From Antedon mediterranea (Eukaryota; Echinodermata; Crinoidea; Comatulida; Antedonidae), in the NCBI RefSeq assembly GCF_964355755.1, contig NC_092677.1, forward strand, positions 19,190,101 through 19,254,100: DNA of 64,000 nucleotides, in the 5' to 3' direction. Shown here one piece after another: positions 1-12,800 of this stretch (positions are counted from its first letter, which is position 1; every line of letters begins with the position of its first letter). The notes under the pieces are model-generated. The model was not told the origin of the DNA and did not search any database. It was given only the letters and a program-made list of their open reading frames with translations. The translations under genes were made by a program, and so were the position numbers.

Positions 1-750
1 TCAAAAACAAAATCAGAGACCGACTAGAAGTAAATAAACCAAGATATAAGGCTTCATACAGTACCATCTTATACAGTTTGTCAATCAACTAAAATAAAAA
101 TGAAATGAATATCACCAAATCTTTGATTTAGAGATTATCAGAAAGAATTTGACTCAATAAAACAGGCATTACCATATTAGAGGGAATTATTATACCAATA
201 CCAAACCAATATTGATTACGATCGCTCAAAGAGAGAAGTTAAGGAAGATTAGTAAGACAAGGAGACACTAAGATCTTCACTGCATTGGAAGAGGTGTTTA
301 ATCAAAGAGCTAATCTAAAAAATAGAGAAAATATCACTTATAAAAAGACAAAATAAACAATTAATTTAACCACAACCACGTTGACTTCCAGTCTATTTTT
401 TGCTTTAAATTACAGTTTTTTGCGTATGCACTATATCATTTTTTTTAATCCAAATGTTGGTGAAATAGTGAATAACTATTATGTGACATTAAAATTGCAT
501 ATTCAACAAAAATATTTACAAAAATGACTTTGTCAGGGGGACAATAAATATATATTCAATAGCATGTGATATTATTAGCAAATATTTAAAATGTAGTTTT
601 ATTTTGAAACTTTCCCATTACAAACAATGCCAAAATTCTGATAACATTACAATACACCCATCCTCTGGGACTTATTTTCAAATGTAGCTAAAAACTTTCC
701 AGTACAATTCCAGCCATTTTGATGTGTATAGATGCATGCAGTAACATTGG
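1..750. other. AT-rich non-coding flank
   Basis: No convincing coding region, RNA gene or tandem repeat is visible. A stretch around 480-560 (a 'tgacattaaaa' block followed by a 'ggacaata' block) resembles 45,026-45,090, so at least part of it is a dispersed repeat. Confidence 0.5.
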
Positions 751-1016
751 AAAAGCGAGAGAGGGGAGGTGGTTGGGGTGGATAGAGAGACACATATTTT
801 TTACATGTTTGTCTACACTATCAAACTAGTTTAACAAAAAAGGTGTGATGTGCCCAAATATGGTAGTGATATGATGTCATCGTGTCCATATATGGGCACA
901 TCAAATGTTGTTGTCACATAAAGTTTTATAGTGTAGACAGTGTTTAACATTTGTGTAAAATGTAAAAAATATGTCTCTCCATCCACCCAAACCACCTCCC
1001 CTCTCTCACTCTCTTT
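751..1016. repeat. Foldback (inverted-repeat) element, about 265 bp
   Basis: The left arm (about 757-812, 'gagaggggaggtggtt...' then 'agagagacacatatttttta') is repeated as its reverse complement at about 955-1012, with a loop containing tgtgcccaaata/tatatgggcaca. This looks like a MITE or foldback. No certain target-site duplication was found. Confidence 0.7.
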
Positions 1017-1089
1017 TTATAGATTATTATTAGTTGCTAAATATATGCAAAACGATGGGTCAAAGCTCAAATTGACATTTCCAATTCAA

Positions 1090-1560
1090 TTCAGACAAAA
1101 TATTGTGTTAGAACAAATATAAATGTGTGTATTCTGAACAATTTGACACCAAACTGAACTTTTTAGGACAAAATAGTTACCGAGATATCGAAATATTCAA
1201 ACATTAGAGGTCAAAAAAGCTTAATTTATGGTAATTTTTTGAAAAAAAGTTTCTATTAGACCAAATATTAGATTTATTTTCTTAACATTTTGAGCGCATT
1301 CTCAAATCTCTATTGCTTTATTGAGCGTTATTGAGATATTAGGCAATCAAGGTCAAAGGTCAAACTGAAAAATAAAGACTTTGCGGCCATTTTTGTTCAA
1401 TTTTTTTCCATTGCAGCAAATATAAATGTATATCTTCTAAGCATTTTGACAAAAAAATTAATGTAAAATGTCCATGCGTTGTCAAGTTATGGCAATTTTT
1501 AGTTATATAATAGAAAAATATAAAAATTGAGGTCAGAGGTCACAGAGGTCAAATCAGATT
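1090..1560 (-). repeat. Diverged relative of the long arms at 26-29 kb
   Basis: Short blocks such as 'aacaatttgacaccaaa', 'gagatat' and 'aggtcaaa' occur in the same order as in the right arm of the 3-kb foldback (28,430-28,900). The copy is degraded. From 1561 to 1975 nothing was recognised. Confidence 0.4.
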
Positions 1561-1975
1561 TCCAGTAACTTTGTTTTGGCATCTCCACATTATACTCTAC
1601 CAAACTGCTATATTGAATAATCTGTATCCAGTCTGGTAACATCCCATCCCTTTTTCTCCCCTTAGGGACTGGACTATAAAGACATAATTAGAACATTGGG
1701 TGCCGTTCATTGTGGGTTTGTTTATTAACTTGCTACTTGTCGTAGGCTAAAATAGTGGGGATTTGTTTGGAGTTCCTTGTTTAATTTTCCAATTCCATCG
1801 CTGTAACTGTCTATGACAATATTACCCCGTATCATGGCAAATTCCGTAATATAGGATATCATGTGAATCACATATGAAGCATGTATCATAGAATTTACCA
1901 ATGGTACTGGCTAATTGTATGCTTATGATGTAGTTTCAATCGTTAGTCATTATATTCCACTGCGGACATAGTACA

Positions 1976-2243
1976 TCGCACCCCGCCCATCATACATCCC
2001 ACCCCGCCCATCATACATCACACCCGCCCATCATACATCACACCCCGCCCATCATACATCGCACCCCGCCCATCATACAACGCACCCCGCCCATCATCCA
2101 TCGCACCCGCCCATCATACATCGCACCCCGCCCATCATCCATCCCACCCCGCCCACCATACATTGCACCCCGCCCATCATACATCGCCCCCGCCCATCAT
2201 ACATCGCACCCCGCCCATCATACATCGCACCCCGCCCATCATC
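1976..2243. repeat. Minisatellite, 19-21 bp unit
   Basis: About 13 tandem copies of a unit reading roughly catacatcgcaccccgcccat, with single-base indels. It is C-rich on the + strand, in contrast with its AT-rich surroundings. The following 2244-2970 is AT-rich with no recognisable feature. Confidence 0.9.
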
Positions 2244-2970
2244 TAGTTCCGTTTAATCTGGTGGTACCTGTTGCGTATGTCACTTTCACTTCATATTACC
2301 CGACGTCAAGTATATTTAATAATTAATTAATAAGATAGAGTTCATAAATTATAAACCATTAGGAATTGTACGTGTTTTTGTAAAAACAGTTGTGTCTAAT
2401 AATTTGTATTTGTGTACGCATAGGCCTACGTCAATCATAAAAAATACATTTTTTATATTATAATTTGCATTCGAATCACGTATTTGTCAGTTATGGGTAT
2501 ATAAAATGTGTTATGAATTATTCAATTTTCGTAACTTTTGTCTCGACTTGAGTAAACAACAGAAATTTGGATACAAATAAAATATTAATTATGCAGTCTT
2601 CTTATAGAGTAAAAATATTTCCATTAAAAATACGCTTAAAAACTGGATTTATTTTCACAGTTCGTTTTCAAAACGATACATTGCCGTTATAGTCGGTAAA
2701 ACTGTTCCTGAATCATCAACATGCAAGATCATGATAATAACGTTTACGCCTATGACTATTTTTACGCTTGTTACTTCTCTTGTAGTTAACGCTCGGTGTT
2801 TGCATTGCAAACCCAAATTTCTTTTGTATTAATTACATCTCAGATATGTAGGTCCAATTCTTCCCTTACACCATCTAAATAATAAGTTATTATAGCGTTC
2901 CCATTGAACTGAGCTAGTGAGGGCGCTAGGCTGATCTCTATATCTAAACCACTAGTATATACATAGTGGC

Positions 2971-3184
2971 CAAATCTGGCATAATTATGCCGTCTGGCAT
3001 AATTTTGACCCATCTGGCATTTATGCTAGGCATAATTTTAGGAAATCTGGCATAATCTGGCATAATTTGAAAAACGCAAACATACAACATATTCACCACG
3101 ATTTAGCATATTATCTGGCATAATTGCGAAAAAATCTGGCATAATTTGTACACAATCTAGCATAATTTGGCTGAAAACCCGAAG

Positions 3185-3218
<34 letters not shown>

Positions 3219-3360
3219 GCTTCCCACCTTTGTGGTACATAAAACATACACATAAACCGCCCTCTTATTCACTGTTTTGGTGCACTTTTAGCCTTAATTA
3301 ATTGTGTCTGGCATAATCTGGCATAATTTTGTGCTGCCACCTAGCATAATTTCATTTCGC
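2971..3360. repeat. Irregular tctggcataattt repeats with an internal poly-T
   Basis: The 11-13 bp motif (t)ctggcataatt recurs roughly fifteen times with irregular spacing. A run of more than 30 T interrupts it near 3187-3217. No coding content. Confidence 0.8.
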
Positions 3361-3391
3361 TCGCTGGCCACACTGAGTATATATCAGTCTT

Positions 3392-4197
3392 AATCATAGC
3401 CCCTTTCTCACAGAGCTGAGTGCCAGTGCCAGGAATATTGCGGGAATATACCATTACCATGCCGGTATGGTTTTCTGTGAGAACGGGTCGTCTTGGCATC
3501 ATGCCGGCATCGACATGACCTGCTTTAGACCTAGTAGTAATATTCTAGGGATATTCCCCGCAATGCCAGACGGGCATTCTGTGAGAACGTAACGCCGTTA
3601 TATTCCGGGGTTCCCTGTCGAGGCTTCAGACACCTTGCGCGGTCAAGTGTATCACTTTGGCGCCGATTCAATTCAATTAACAATAATAATGTCGAACTGG
3701 AGGGATAATGAGATAAGAGAGCTGCTTAAAATAAGGGGACAAGAAGAAATTTGTAGCATAATCTATAGCAGGCCTAGGCCATATAGGCCTAGCTCTTTGT
3801 TGGTGCCTAACTAGCCTGACCCTTCGTCGCCTTGTAAATTGTACAGCCTTCTAAGGTGTTTTACAGATTGCCGATGACGGCTAATTAATTGCTGTACCTG
3901 TATAATATATGCACAATATACTGTACATAGCATGTATTGCATATATAAATATGCTATAAAGGAAGATAATAATCTGTAATCTAACATTCGCCGACATATA
4001 TCCCTAGACAAAAATTTTGTCAGAGACTTTTTATTGGCCGAATATGCCCGACTCCTTTCTCACAGAAAGCCGGTATATACCGGTTATATTTCCGGCACGA
4101 TAGTCCGATGAGAATGGGTATATGCCGGTAACGATACCGGCACGACGCCAGCACTGTACCGGTATATTGCAGACACATCTGTGAGAAAGGGGCTTAT
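3392..4197 (+). mobile_element. Non-autonomous Harbinger-like element, copy 1
   Basis: It is bounded by agcccctttctcacag on the left and ctgtgagaaaggggct on the right, a perfect terminal inverted repeat. Sub-terminal blocks rich in 'ccggtat' recur in both arms. It carries a truncated Myb/SANT-type reading frame at 3689-3814, as in PIF/Harbinger elements that encode a Myb-like accessory protein. A second copy lies inverted at 5928-6597. No clean 3-bp target duplication could be read, so the family assignment rests on the Myb-like frame and the terminal repeats. Confidence 0.6.
3689..3814 (+). pseudogene. Truncated Myb/SANT-like accessory protein of a Harbinger-type element
   Basis: The frame starts at an ATG and gives 41 residues beginning MSNWRDNEIRELLKIRG, followed by EEI. 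This resembles the first helix of the Myb-like DNA-binding domain encoded by Harbinger elements (a W, acidic residues, then RELL). The domain is cut off after about 23 residues by 'taggcct'-rich sequence and a TAG stop. The inverted copy starts at 6294 on the minus strand with W-E-D-N-E and stops within 14 codons. Both are remnants with no expected function. Confidence 0.5.
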
Positions 4198-5390
4198 AGA
4201 TATGACCAATATTGCGCCTTCCTCCGTGGTTGTGCCTTTTCCTTTTATATTAGTTTCAAGTTTTTTAAAGATTTATCTAGAAATTGTAGATTCGTAAAGT
4301 TTTCTATTGAGCCACAAAACTTCGGTGAGCTTTGTAATTATAATTATATTATCCTGTTCTAGAATGTGAATGTTATTGTTAATTAATTGATGTTGCTAAA
4401 GCACGGGTGCTGCCCAAATTTTCATTGATTGATGTTTAATTATCGTTTTCTCATTTAGAGAATCTCTCGATACGAAGTGGCACTGTATGCATGTTAAGAG
4501 CAAGATAATCAGGATTAAAGTTATATTTTGTTTCTCTCAACCAAGTTTGTCCTGTTTGTTTGTATCATACTTGCGATTGATTCCGTTGGTGGCCCTCTAT
4601 AGTTTTCAGAAATTACGAACTCTACAGTTATTTATAAGTTAGTTATTTGGTGTAACTTAACCGGAACATGAACAAGTAGGATTATAGAAACGAGATCCAG
4701 AGATTCTCTTTTTATTAACCCTACCTAGACATATATTTCAAGCAAGAATTTTATAAAAAAAAAAGAATAAAATATCTCATTATATCACAGGTGCTGTTTG
4801 TCCGGATCTGTGGCACGATTTAACGAAATCACGTTTGTAATCATATCTTCACAACCATGAATCACAATTAAATAAAATTTGGTACTCATAAATTTCAGGG
4901 CACACATCATCATATGGCAATACAATTACGTGCGTAGCGCATGTAACGCATGCGTACGCGCGCTTAAAATTTTCAAAATTTATTTTCGATGAAATAAGAG
5001 TACGTTTCAGGCAATTTTAAGCGTTTACAAAATTGCCATGAGTGCGCAGATGTTTGCGCGCGCACTGCGCGTTAAATGTTATTGCGCACTCTTTTTGCCC
5101 AATTTCTGTTTTCTTGACTTACTTTTCAACTCGAAATTACGTTATACGAGCACGTCAAAAGTGACAGGCTACGCACGTGTAAATTAAAAAAATATAAATG
5201 TTTTTAAACATTTCAACATTTTTAAACATGTTCAGTAATTTCGGTCAGTTGGTAGGTTGGTCGGTCGGTTGGTAAACACTAATGAGCACGCGACTGCAGC
5301 CATATATGGCCTTGTTTAAAGTGTATCCGTCAAAAATGGAACGCCGTGGTTACCTACAGATCATCTTCAGCATAGAGGATATGTTAATAA
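4198..5390. other. Intergenic, with a dispersed-repeat block
   Basis: No gene seen. 4918-5110 is rich in short alternating purine-pyrimidine runs (gcgcgc, acgcatgcgtacgcgcgc). 5190-5330 holds a block ('aaatataaatgtttttaaacat', the 'ggtcggt' motif, then 'gcacgcgactgcagccat') also present three times inside the foldback at 26.9-27.24 kb. Confidence 0.5.
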
Positions 5391-5909
5391 TTAGGGAGGT
5401 TTCGCAACCTTACGAATACGATAACGAAAACGGATACGTCACACATTTGCGAAACTTTTGAGCTGATCCCCATTTCATATTCGTAAAGCGTATTCGTGTT
5501 GACGAATATCACCAGTCATATTCGTGACTACAAAACGAGTATAGTTTTTGATCTATTTTGCACATTTTGCATTTGAATCAGGAATGATTCATGATTATAA
5601 TATAATTATACTTTTATTGAAAGTAGTTTACTAAAGTAATTTACTAAAATGCCAGGTCAATTTTGATAAATAGCAGTTTTTAAAGTCCCCACTCGCTTTG
5701 ATGTTACGCTAGGCCTAGGCAGCCAAGCACCAAGCAACACGTACCTGCGCTTCGCTCAAATTTACCGCAGTCATATTTTGGACGGCGCCCTCAATATTTC
5801 GTTGCCATGCGAAACATGCAGATTTTTACTGGCTTACGAAAAACGAATACGTTTGCGTGACGTATCCGTTTTCGTTAAGGTATTCGTAAAATTGCGAAAA
5901 CTCCCTAAT
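5391..5909. mobile_element. MITE, about 515 bp
   Basis: The terminal inverted repeats begin ttagggag.tttcgcaa and end ttgcgaaa.ctccctaa. Longer complementarity (cgaatacg..aacgaaaacggatacgtca against its reverse complement near 5845-5885) continues inward. A TA at each edge would suit a Tc1/mariner-type target site, but this is not decisive. Confidence 0.65.
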
Positions 5910-5927
5910 AGTACACAAAAGCCCCTT

Positions 5928-6597
5928 TCTCACAGATGTGTCTGCAATATACCGGTATTATGCTGGCGTCGTGCCGGTATCGTTACCGATATATACCCAT
6001 TCTTATCGGACTATCGTGCCGGAAATATAACCGGCTTTCTGTGAGAAAGGAATAATATTTATGCAATACATGCTATGTACAGTATATTGTGCATATATTA
6101 TACAGGTACAGCAATTAATTAGCCGTCATCGGAAATATGTAAAACACCTTTAAAGGTTGTACAATTTACACGGCGACGAAGGGTCAGGCACCAGCAAAAG
6201 AGCTATGGCCTAGGCCTATAGATTATGCTACAAATTTCTTCTTGTCCCCTTATTTAAGCAGCTCTCTTATCTCATTATCCTCCCAGTTCGACATTATTAT
6301 TGTTAATTGAATTGAATCGGGGCCAAAGTGATATACTTTACCGCGCAAGGTGTCAAAGCCTCGACGGCGAATTAAATAATATAACCCCGGAATATAACGG
6401 CGTTACGTTCTCACAGAATGCCCGTCTGGCATAGCGGGGAATATCCCTAGAATATTACAAGGTCTAAATCAGGTCATGTCGATGCCGGCATGATGCCAAG
6501 ACGACCCGTTCTCACAGAAAACCATACCGGCATGGTAATGGTATATTCCCGCAATATTCATGGCACACAGCCGCTCTGTGTGAGAAAGGGGCTTAAC
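5928..6597 (-). mobile_element. Non-autonomous Harbinger-like element, copy 2 (inverted)
   Basis: Starts agcccctttctcacag and ends gtgagaaaggggct. Its interior is the reverse complement of 3392-4197, including the Myb-like start at 6294-6292 and the 'tacagcaattaattagccgtcat' block. About 140 bp shorter than copy 1. Confidence 0.6.
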
Positions 6598-7349
6598 TGT
6601 GGTAACTGTGTGCTGTAGTATACATTATAGCAACCGATTTTTTTCTAGGCCACCCACCCAACTCTATCAATACCTATTATATATTTATTTTCTTCAAAAA
6701 ATTGATGTAAATAAATATTTAGCTATAACAAGCATTAAATTTTGCGTTTTTTCGGGGCTTCCCCTAGACGTACGGTACGTTCGCATTGAACTGAACGCAA
6801 CTAAACTAAATAAATGAAATCGGCAACAAAATGTTATATCGTCCTGTAATTAGTCACGTGATTGGAGGGAAAAAGTATGATCGTTTTGCTCATTGGTAGC
6901 ATGCTACATTATGAGAGGTTTTTCCTGCAAATTAGAGGTGCCATTTATCATGAATTTTATGTGTGAGAGTACCATTTCCAGGGCGTCATTTAACAAAGTT
7001 CGCTTCGCCACAGGTCATGTCGACGGCCCTGGACAAGCACCTTTTTCCGCCATCTGCAAACGCTCACATCTTGCGCGAAGCGCCCTGTTGTGACGCTTTC
7101 ACTCAAAATAGGCGGCCTATGGGGAAAATGTCACCCTTATATAGGCTAGTACTTCAGTTTTCATATTTAAAATATTGTTAATACATTAATAATAACGTGA
7201 GAGTGCCATTTCCGACCATCTAGAGGTGTTATATTTTCAAAATTGCCTCAACTCAGCCCCAACCATGGTGGGGCTCAGTTTGTTTGGACTCCCTACAGTT
7301 GCGCTCCCCCCCCCCCCCACCCCCTTCGCAAAATCCTGGATACGCCCCT
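6598..7349. other. Remnants of the ggctacgggcc-type element family
   Basis: Fragments at 6895-7045 and 7195-7350 match parts of the elements at 25.3-25.4 kb and 42.05-42.18 kb ('accatttcc..ccatctag..gtgt.att' blocks, 'cctggatacgcccctg' at the right edge). A run of C lies at 7308-7320. No host gene seen. Confidence 0.45.
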
Positions 7350-7590
7350 GAAATGCTACAGATTATTTGAGAACCCTCTCAACTGGTTTGATTCTCTTGA
7401 AGTATGCAAGGACAACCTGGTACGTTTAGCGACTGTGAATACAGTAAAAAACACAAGTTCATAGTTGAGATGCAGCAGCAATAGTAGTAGTAGTGGTCCT
7501 TGTGAGCGATGGATTGGATTCAACGACATAGACGTTGAGGGTGTTGGCAGTGGGCATCCGGCGCCAAGAATGACGGTTTTAATAGTAAGA
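7350..7590 (+). pseudogene. Fragment of a C-type lectin-like domain (broken)
   Basis: From 7352 the + strand reads KCYRLF, then NW.DSLEVCKDNLVRLATV, followed by an in-frame TAG (7462-7464). After the stop, C-E-R-WIGFNDIDVEG is readable in the same frame. The order Cys-Tyr-x-x-Phe, W..A/S..C, LATV, then WIG.ND is the N-terminal half of a C-type lectin fold. The C-terminal half with the WND and final cysteines is missing, and there is no signal peptide or clear splice border. It directly abuts the right edge of a transposon remnant, so it is probably a stranded exon. Confidence 0.5.
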
Positions 7591-9600
7591 TTTTTAGTTA
7601 ATGCATGTTGGAGCAATAGGCCTAAAACCCTTTTCACATTAACCAAAACATTACCAAAACTCCGGAGAAACTTCGTAGATGTTGAACTCCGGTGTCCGAG
7701 ACGAAATCCGGAGACACGATCAATGTGAAGGGTAAAGGTCAAAGGTCGCACAATGAATTGTTGTATTCAATTGAGTCGACTTTTACCGTTGAGTAGGCCT
7801 ATAGTTTTTCCGTTGATTACTTATTTAACCGAGTATTTTGAGCGTTGCGATTGTTCTTAACGAAAAAGCTTATGCGTTGTCAACGTTTTCTATTCGAATG
7901 ACTTTCTGTTGAGCACAAATTTACAATTCGAGTACAAAAAGTACTCAACGAAGTTACGTTGACAACGAAAGTTCCCAATCGAATACGACAAATGAATACA
8001 AAATGTACTTAACGAATGTTGACAACGAAAGTTCCAATACGAAAAATCATTGTTTTAGTAAAAACTACAGTGTAGGAGTTCAGTGATCCTGATGAGTGAG
8101 TGAACCATATACGAACCATGGAGATTGTGCCGCGCTGTTTCGAAGAGGATGATCAGATCGTAACTGTTTTGCTCAATTGAACGAGTATATTTGTGAAAAA
8201 GGTACAAACTACTTTACATGTAATTAAAATTAATCAGGCCCGTAGCCAGGGGTTTTTTGGTTGGGGGTTCGGGCGAGCCCCCTTGAAAAACAAAGGCCCC
8301 ACAATCGTGCAATGAATTATCAATTATAGAATACTGTAGTGTACTATATAATTTAACTGCATAAAGGTAAAAAATGTCTCTGTAAGCTGATTAAAACAAC
8401 AGAAATTGCTCTGAGATCTAAAGCTTTCAGGGCCCCCTGGCCCCAGCCTCGCAAAATAATTGGTGTCAAGAAAACCCCCCTCTGATGCATTCTGGCTATA
8501 GACGGCCGGGCCTGTATTATATAATATCTGTCGACGAAAACAGATACAACAGACAACAGATACGGGGAGTTGTAATGAATTCCGATGATTTTATAATTTA
8601 TTTTGTTGCTCTTGTTACTCCAAATAAATTATTATTCTTCTGACCTCACTTTTGTTTTTGCTGCGCATGCGTCGCTTAAAAGCTATATCCATTGTAGAAT
8701 AGGATCAACCATTTATGGTGCCTTTGATCACGGATTAATGAATATTAATTAATCCATGCTTTGATGAAAATAATATTTTCAAATCTAATCATATTACGTC
8801 ATGAGCCATCGTGTCGATACAACGGTTGTTTGTTCTATTGTGATCATGACGTCATTTGTTTGGATTGAAACAATTTTCATTATTTTTATATATTTTTTTT
8901 ATTAGGGATCAGGACCCCTATGACCCACAAGCTGCGCCCTGCCGTAAAATGTATACGGGACTTATGATATTATAATATGGGCTTATAATTTTAGAACGTA
9001 GAGGCGGAAATGTGAGAAAGCCTACAAAGAGAATGTGACCCGTGAATGGCCTTAGCTACCATAATGTAAAAAAAGACCGACTACCTTCAGAGATTCGCTT
9101 TTTTAGGCTGAACTCAAAGTTTAAAAAAATGAGATTTGAAAAATGACGGTGATTTTGCTGTGCTGCAGATTAGGCTCATGATGGTGATACCATTTTCAAA
9201 AACTGGCATGTCCAGGTAATAATGGAACACACCATGAACACACTAAGGCAGCCTGCCGTGCATGTATAATAATTGCGGAGATATATTATATACGTTTACT
9301 TTCTTTGGCCCAAGCAGTATTAGTATATTTAAAATGCATCCATTAAGCATGCTAGCTATATCACTGTCGATTCACACAGTGGAGTTGCCTCAGCGTGTGG
9401 TAAGCGCTAGAAGCACGTATTAGAACGCACGACGGGATGCCTATTTGGTCCGGCCTTGGTCGATCCAGCTGTGAACACCTATACATCGAATAACTTTTAT
9501 TGACAAATGCTATTTTGTCATCTTCGTTAGTTATAATGAAAGACCCTCCTAGAGCGAGGAACCCTAGTGCGCCCACTATTTCCTTCCGTGGTTTGGCGAT
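7591..9600. other. Upstream intergenic region of the zinc-finger gene
   Basis: No gene recognised. 7,845-8,050 has loose repeats of 'gttgacaacgaaagtt' and 'cgaatac'. 8,238-8,470 has a remnant beginning ggcccgtagccagggg, the terminal motif of the family at 25.2 and 36.1 kb. The rest is AT-rich. Confidence 0.45.
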
Positions 9601-9778
9601 TCAAAGCCAGCTCACGTCCACCCCTGGAGGCCTAGTAAATTAGCGAAAGCTTGTCCGTTATGCTTGCTTACACATTTCATTTAGCATTCAAGAGCTTAAC
9701 AACGCACATTGGATTTTGATTCAAAATCTTTCCTGCATTCGTCGAATTCTACAATCAGTAGCCGAAGATTCCATCAAT

Positions 9779-9830
9779 ATGTCTCGGCGAAAACAAGCCC
9801 GACCCAAGGCTCTTAAACGACTTTCACAAG
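9779..9830 (+). CDS. ZNF423: ZNF423/521 ortholog, exon 1 (MSRRKQ repressor motif)
   Basis: Encodes M-S-R-R-K-Q-A-R-P-K-A-L-K-R-L-S-Q plus one base, then a strong donor g|gtgagt at 9831. This is the N-terminal motif shared by the FOG, SALL, BCL11 and ZNF423/521 families. The upstream 9,600-9,778 is taken as 5' UTR and promoter-proximal sequence; no TATA box is evident. The exon is too short to appear as an open frame on its own and was found by motif. Confidence 0.88.
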
Positions 9831-12800
9831 GTGAGTTAGTGGTGGTAGTATAAGGGGTTGACGTTAGACCTATTTAAATAGCAGGCCTATATAATAATAT
9901 ATAATCGTTACAGCTACATTTTTACCGAAATAGGCCTATAAATAAGGTAATCAATTTTATGACTCAAAACACAGTGTCCCGCACTGTGGCCAAGTATCCA
10001 ACGACGTTATCTCTTCGTTCTACAGTATAGGATACTACTATTGCTACTACAGACGGTACTTAGCAATCATCCAATCTGCCTGTTTTTGTGTCAAAATGTA
10101 AGAAATATTTGGTGTAGGCTAAATTCAGGTTGAATTACACTGGTTTGTGCTCACTTGGCATGGCGTAGTGAACATTTGGATCTGTATAAAGTGAGCAACT
10201 TGGGGATTGAAAATGATCAGAATTTGCTACTTTATAGGCATACAATTCTTTTTTATTATGGTAAATTTATGTATATCATATTAAAAAATGTTAGACAGGG
10301 CCATGTTGTGCGTGTTTACAATTCGTAAAAGTTTTAAAAACTTATAAATAAAAAACATGTGTTGTGTTTGTGCTGGTACTAACATTGTTATCCAATATAT
10401 GGAGAAATGTAATGGAATTGAACGATCTTTCTATTTAAATACAATTTCAGATTACATTGAAAGTAGCAATGTATACCTAATTAAATTCCCCTCGCTGAGA
10501 GACGAGTATCTATATAGTTGAAAGTGTACACACAGCGTGCATGAGTGCAATGTTGCATTGAAATAAAAGTGGAAGTATGAATGTGCGAATGTGAAGCATC
10601 AAAATATCAAAACTTAGCATTAAAGTGATCATTTTACGAAATTGAAAAACGTTGAGTTGGTCTCGTGGGACAAAAACCCATGCGTCATTGTGGTTCGTGA
10701 TGAGGGCTTTCTTTCGGTTTTACACCAAATTACACTTGTAGGCTTTCCATTTTCAATATTATTGGTACCTTGGAGGGATGATGACATTTTCTTTCTTATA
10801 AATACTTCTTGAAATCCATCAGCAACAGACCAGACTTAGTCAAAATCTTCTCTGGGGTATAAAGTGAATGCTCATGGGTTTCTCAAAGGGAAAGTACGTT
10901 AGGTTTAGTTGAGTCGCTTCTTATGTAGCTTAGTGATATGACGCTCCCTCGTTGATTTGAACGAAATAATAAATTCGCATAAATTAAATGCCTAATTTTT
11001 ATGTTTCAAAGGACCATATCATGTGATTGTGATGGAAATTCTTTCCGTGGCATGTATCGGTGCATAATAATGTATACAATCTTTGTAGTTAGGAGCATTA
11101 ACACTTTTCTGTTTCTTGGCCTTTGATTAAATGCGTATTGTCTTATTTAACTTGACATCATTTGTATAAGAAATGTTCTAATACTTTTTGTCCCTTTGTC
11201 GCAAATATTTTTTCATATTTTCTAATTGCAATATTTTGTTTATTTCTATATATTGTCTATTACAGTAGTATTATAATAAGACATCCGGGTATAAAGCGTC
11301 TCACATACACAGAACCAAAATGGCATATTGGACTCGCACAGTGTATAACTGTTTTAAATGTAATTATCATTCCACGCTATCATCATAATTATCTAATTTT
11401 TAAACTTTTGCATTCCTCTTTTTTCATTTCTACTTTTAACACTGTAAATATCTTAGTAAAGAAAAAATGTGCATACAAATATTTAATTGTTACAGATACA
11501 TAAAAAGCAGAGAATTATAATAAAAGTGGGACGAACCCACACAAGACACAAACAATAAGGTGTGTCGGTCGTCTATGGATTTTAATATATACTGTATATA
11601 CTGATCGCATCTAGATCGATGGCATCTATTATTACAAACATACTGGTATACAATTGCCTGGTGTCGGGTTTGGGGTGGTGTAAGCTCTAGGCGGAGACGT
11701 TCTCAAAAAAGTGTTAAGATGAGAAAAAATAGTTAAAATATTGTACGTCTTATCTCAAGCTGTAAATCTAACGATCTCCGGGGTTGACTTGTTTTTTAAT
11801 TCTGCTTCCTGTTCGATTTCGATCCCTTTTCTCTCTTTGAAAAAATATATTTTCGCCAACAATAAAAAACAATTTAAAAAAACATGCTCGATGTTTTGAG
11901 ATAAGATACATAAATGAAATAATTAATATGTCTTTGTAAACGTTGATCGACAAGATTGTAGGCCCATATAACTTACACTACATATGCCTACTGTAAATGA
12001 ATCTACGTCTTATTCATTTTATTTAGTACTGTTGCTAACATACGCTTTTAACATCGCATAATAATATTACCTATCCTAATCTGCCTAAACCGAATATACA
12101 TATTATAAATCATATAATAGACGACGGCGAAGGCGATGAGAAGCGATAGCTATGTATTTCCCAAATCCCCCATTGAATCGGCAATCTTCAGACAAAAATT
12201 ATGTGAACTATGCCTCCTGAGACCCAGTGTTTTACGAAATGGTATTTGCGATGATTTAGATTTGGGCCTTACTTCTCCCATCGGCCGCGAGCAAAATCCT
12301 TGACAAAATCCCAGGATACCGATGTAATATTAAAAGCACTCATTCAAGCAGCCAATAACATTTGCTTGCGCGTACGACGTAAATCCCGGAGGATATACTG
12401 GTTCCCATAGGAGGTGGAACAGAGCTTTCTCAACAATCGCATGGTGATAGCGACGTCAATTTGGAGACAAGTGGGACACCAGGGAATTGAAATGGCTTTA
12501 ATTGGAAGCGCTGCCAAGCCCAAGAGAGTGCTGAACAAGCTAGTGTATACGAGCAAATCAAGCAAACAACCTGAAGTAAGGAAGGTCTTAGACACTAACT
12601 CTTTATAGATGTGTCTTTAAACGCGATATATTATTATAAAATGTTAGTGTATTCGAATATACACACACTCACACACACATTTAATTCGTATTACCTAAAA
12701 AAACCATACAATATTTCATAATATTTAAATTATTTAAATTATTAAAACATAATTATTTCACCAACATTAACAATAATACTAGTTGAACTCGTCACATAGC

